NCBI GenBank assembly: GCA_024228575.1
Contig: JAAETH010000276.1
Coordinates: 1 to 64,000, forward strand
Reading direction: 5' to 3'
Source: Actinomycetes bacterium
Lineage (GTDB): Bacteria; Actinomycetota; Acidimicrobiia; Acidimicrobiales; Poriferisodalaceae
Length of the DNA: 64,000 nt
Shown here: positions 63,269 to 64,000 of the stretch, one piece after another
Numbering within the stretch: position 1 is the first letter of the stretch
Layout: each line of letters begins with the position of its first letter
Position numbers and translations under genes: made by a program
Notes under the pieces: generated by a model
The model's input: only the letters and a program-made list of their open reading frames with translations
Database searches by the model: none
Told to the model about the DNA's origin: nothing

Positions 63269-64000
63269 CTACTCCGCAGGCTTCGCACGGGCGAGCAGGG
63301 CACGGCTGATCACGAGCTTCTGGATCTCGCTCGTGCCTTCGCCGATGATCATCAGCGGGGCGTCTCGGTACAGCCGCTCGACGGGGTACTCGGTCGTGAA
63401 TCCGTTGCCGCCGTGGATGCGCATGGCATCGAGCGCCAGCTCGGCGGCCGTTTCCGACGCGAACAGCTTGGCCATTCCGGCCTCCATGTCCGCTCGCTCG
63501 CCGTTGTCGACGCGCCTGGCGGCGTCGCGCACCATCAACCGCGAGGCGTGCAGCTTGGTGGCCATGTCGGCGAGCTTGAAGGCGATCCCCTGGTGCTGGG
63601 CGATCGGGCGCCCGAAGGTCTCGCGCTGTTGGGCGTAGCTGAGCGCCTCATCCATCGCCGCTTGGGCGACACCCACCGCCCTGGCAGCGACATTGATCCT
63701 GCCCAACTCGAGTGCTGCGAGGGCCCAGCGAAACCCCTGCCCGAATCCCTCGTCGCCGCCGAGCAGGTTGTGATGGGGGAGCCGGTGGCCGTCGTAGGCC
63801 ATCTCGACGGTCTCGAGGCCGCGGTAGCCGACCTTGTCGATGTGTCGGGAGATGCTGATTCCCTGATCACCATCGGGGCCGGGCGCCTTCTCGACCAGGA
63901 AGCAGCTGATGTCGTCACCCGTTCTGGCCAACAGGGCAACGATGCTCGCCTTCTCGCCGTTGGTCACCCATTGTTTGGTGCCGTCGATGGTCCACTCGTC
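63269..64000 (-). CDS. acyl-CoA dehydrogenase (partial, runs off the window)
   Basis: The C-terminal part of an acyl-CoA dehydrogenase; the gene continues past 64000 (5' end missing). Visible are the substrate/FAD-region DGTKQWVTNGEKA, YRGLETVEMAYDGHRLPHHN, the FAD-contact QRETFGRPIAQHQGIAFKLA and the C-terminal AMRIHGGNGFTTEYPVERLY with the catalytic-base region. It acts in fatty-acid or branched-chain acyl-CoA oxidation. Confidence 0.9.
   Translation of the reverse strand, partial: DEWTIDGTKQWVTNGEKASIVALLARTGDDISCFLVEKAPGPDGDQGISISRHIDKVGYRGLETVEMAYDGHRLPHHNLLGGDEGFGQGFRWALAALELGRINVAARAVGVAQAAMDEALSYAQQRETFGRPIAQHQGIAFKLADMATKLHASRLMVRDAARRVDNGERADMEAGMAKLFASETAAELALDAMRIHGGNGFTTEYPVERLYRDAPLMIIGEGTSEIQKLVISRALLARAKPAE

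Overview
The window is high-G+C bacterial DNA, densely coding on both strands, with many GTG starts and several 1-8 bp gene overlaps. The gene set points to an actinobacterium: two luciferase-like F420-type monooxygenases, a DUF222/HNH (REP13E12-type) element, and PspC, DUF4097 and DUF4349 envelope proteins. My best guess is Acidimicrobiia or a relative; this is inferred from family content, not from a marker gene.

Layout. 1-2556: a frameshifted toxin-like gene with its ribbon-helix-helix partner, a tRNA-like 3' half without a 5' half, and an MFS exporter. 2557-8227: a serine beta-lactamase-family enzyme, then two very similar ArsR regulators bracketing phosphoglucomutase, a decayed patch (DUF222 fragment, desaturase fragment) and an intact DUF222-HNH gene. 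8241-11582: a peroxide-defence block in which a rubrerythrin / HdrB-like FeS protein / DUF3501 operon diverges from a PerR-type regulator across a 7-1-7 inverted repeat, followed by a cNMP-binding protein. 11682-24792: mixed metabolism and secreted proteins, including a SelW-like selenoprotein, a molybdopterin oxidoreductase, a subtilase with C-terminal propeller-like repeats, an M18 aminopeptidase, a rhomboid protease and YbaK. 24916-43020: three multidomain GGDEF-EAL proteins interspersed with class I fumarase, an IF-2B-like protein, a PspC protein, an ABC-F ATPase, a UvrD-type helicase and an acyl-CoA dehydrogenase. 43173-46064: a three-gene minus-strand operon for an alpha/beta hydrolase, a thioredoxin-fold/UGSC-partner protein and a UGSC-family selenoprotein. 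46180-64000: PilT, an MBL hydrolase, an FtsH-like AAA protease, an S9 peptidase, gamma carbonic anhydrase, a heterodimeric ABC exporter, an isolated sufB, a stand-alone class III cyclase, a DUF4349 lipoprotein and a second, partial acyl-CoA dehydrogenase.

The main discovery is recoding. Two separate genes read through an in-frame TGA that sits where a redox cysteine is expected, in SelW-like CxxU and in U-G-S-C. In both, a hairpin with a G-U-containing apical loop begins within about 20 nt after the TGA, which is the layout of a bacterial SECIS. Ordinary gene calling would break both genes at the TGA. The genome should therefore carry selA, selB, selC and selD elsewhere; none is visible here.

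Themes: thiol/selenol and iron redox control (PerR, rubrerythrin, SelW-like, UGSC plus Trx-fold partner, SufB), cyclic-nucleotide signalling (three GGDEF-EAL proteins, one cyclase, one cNMP sensor), and small-scale genome decay around DUF222 copies.
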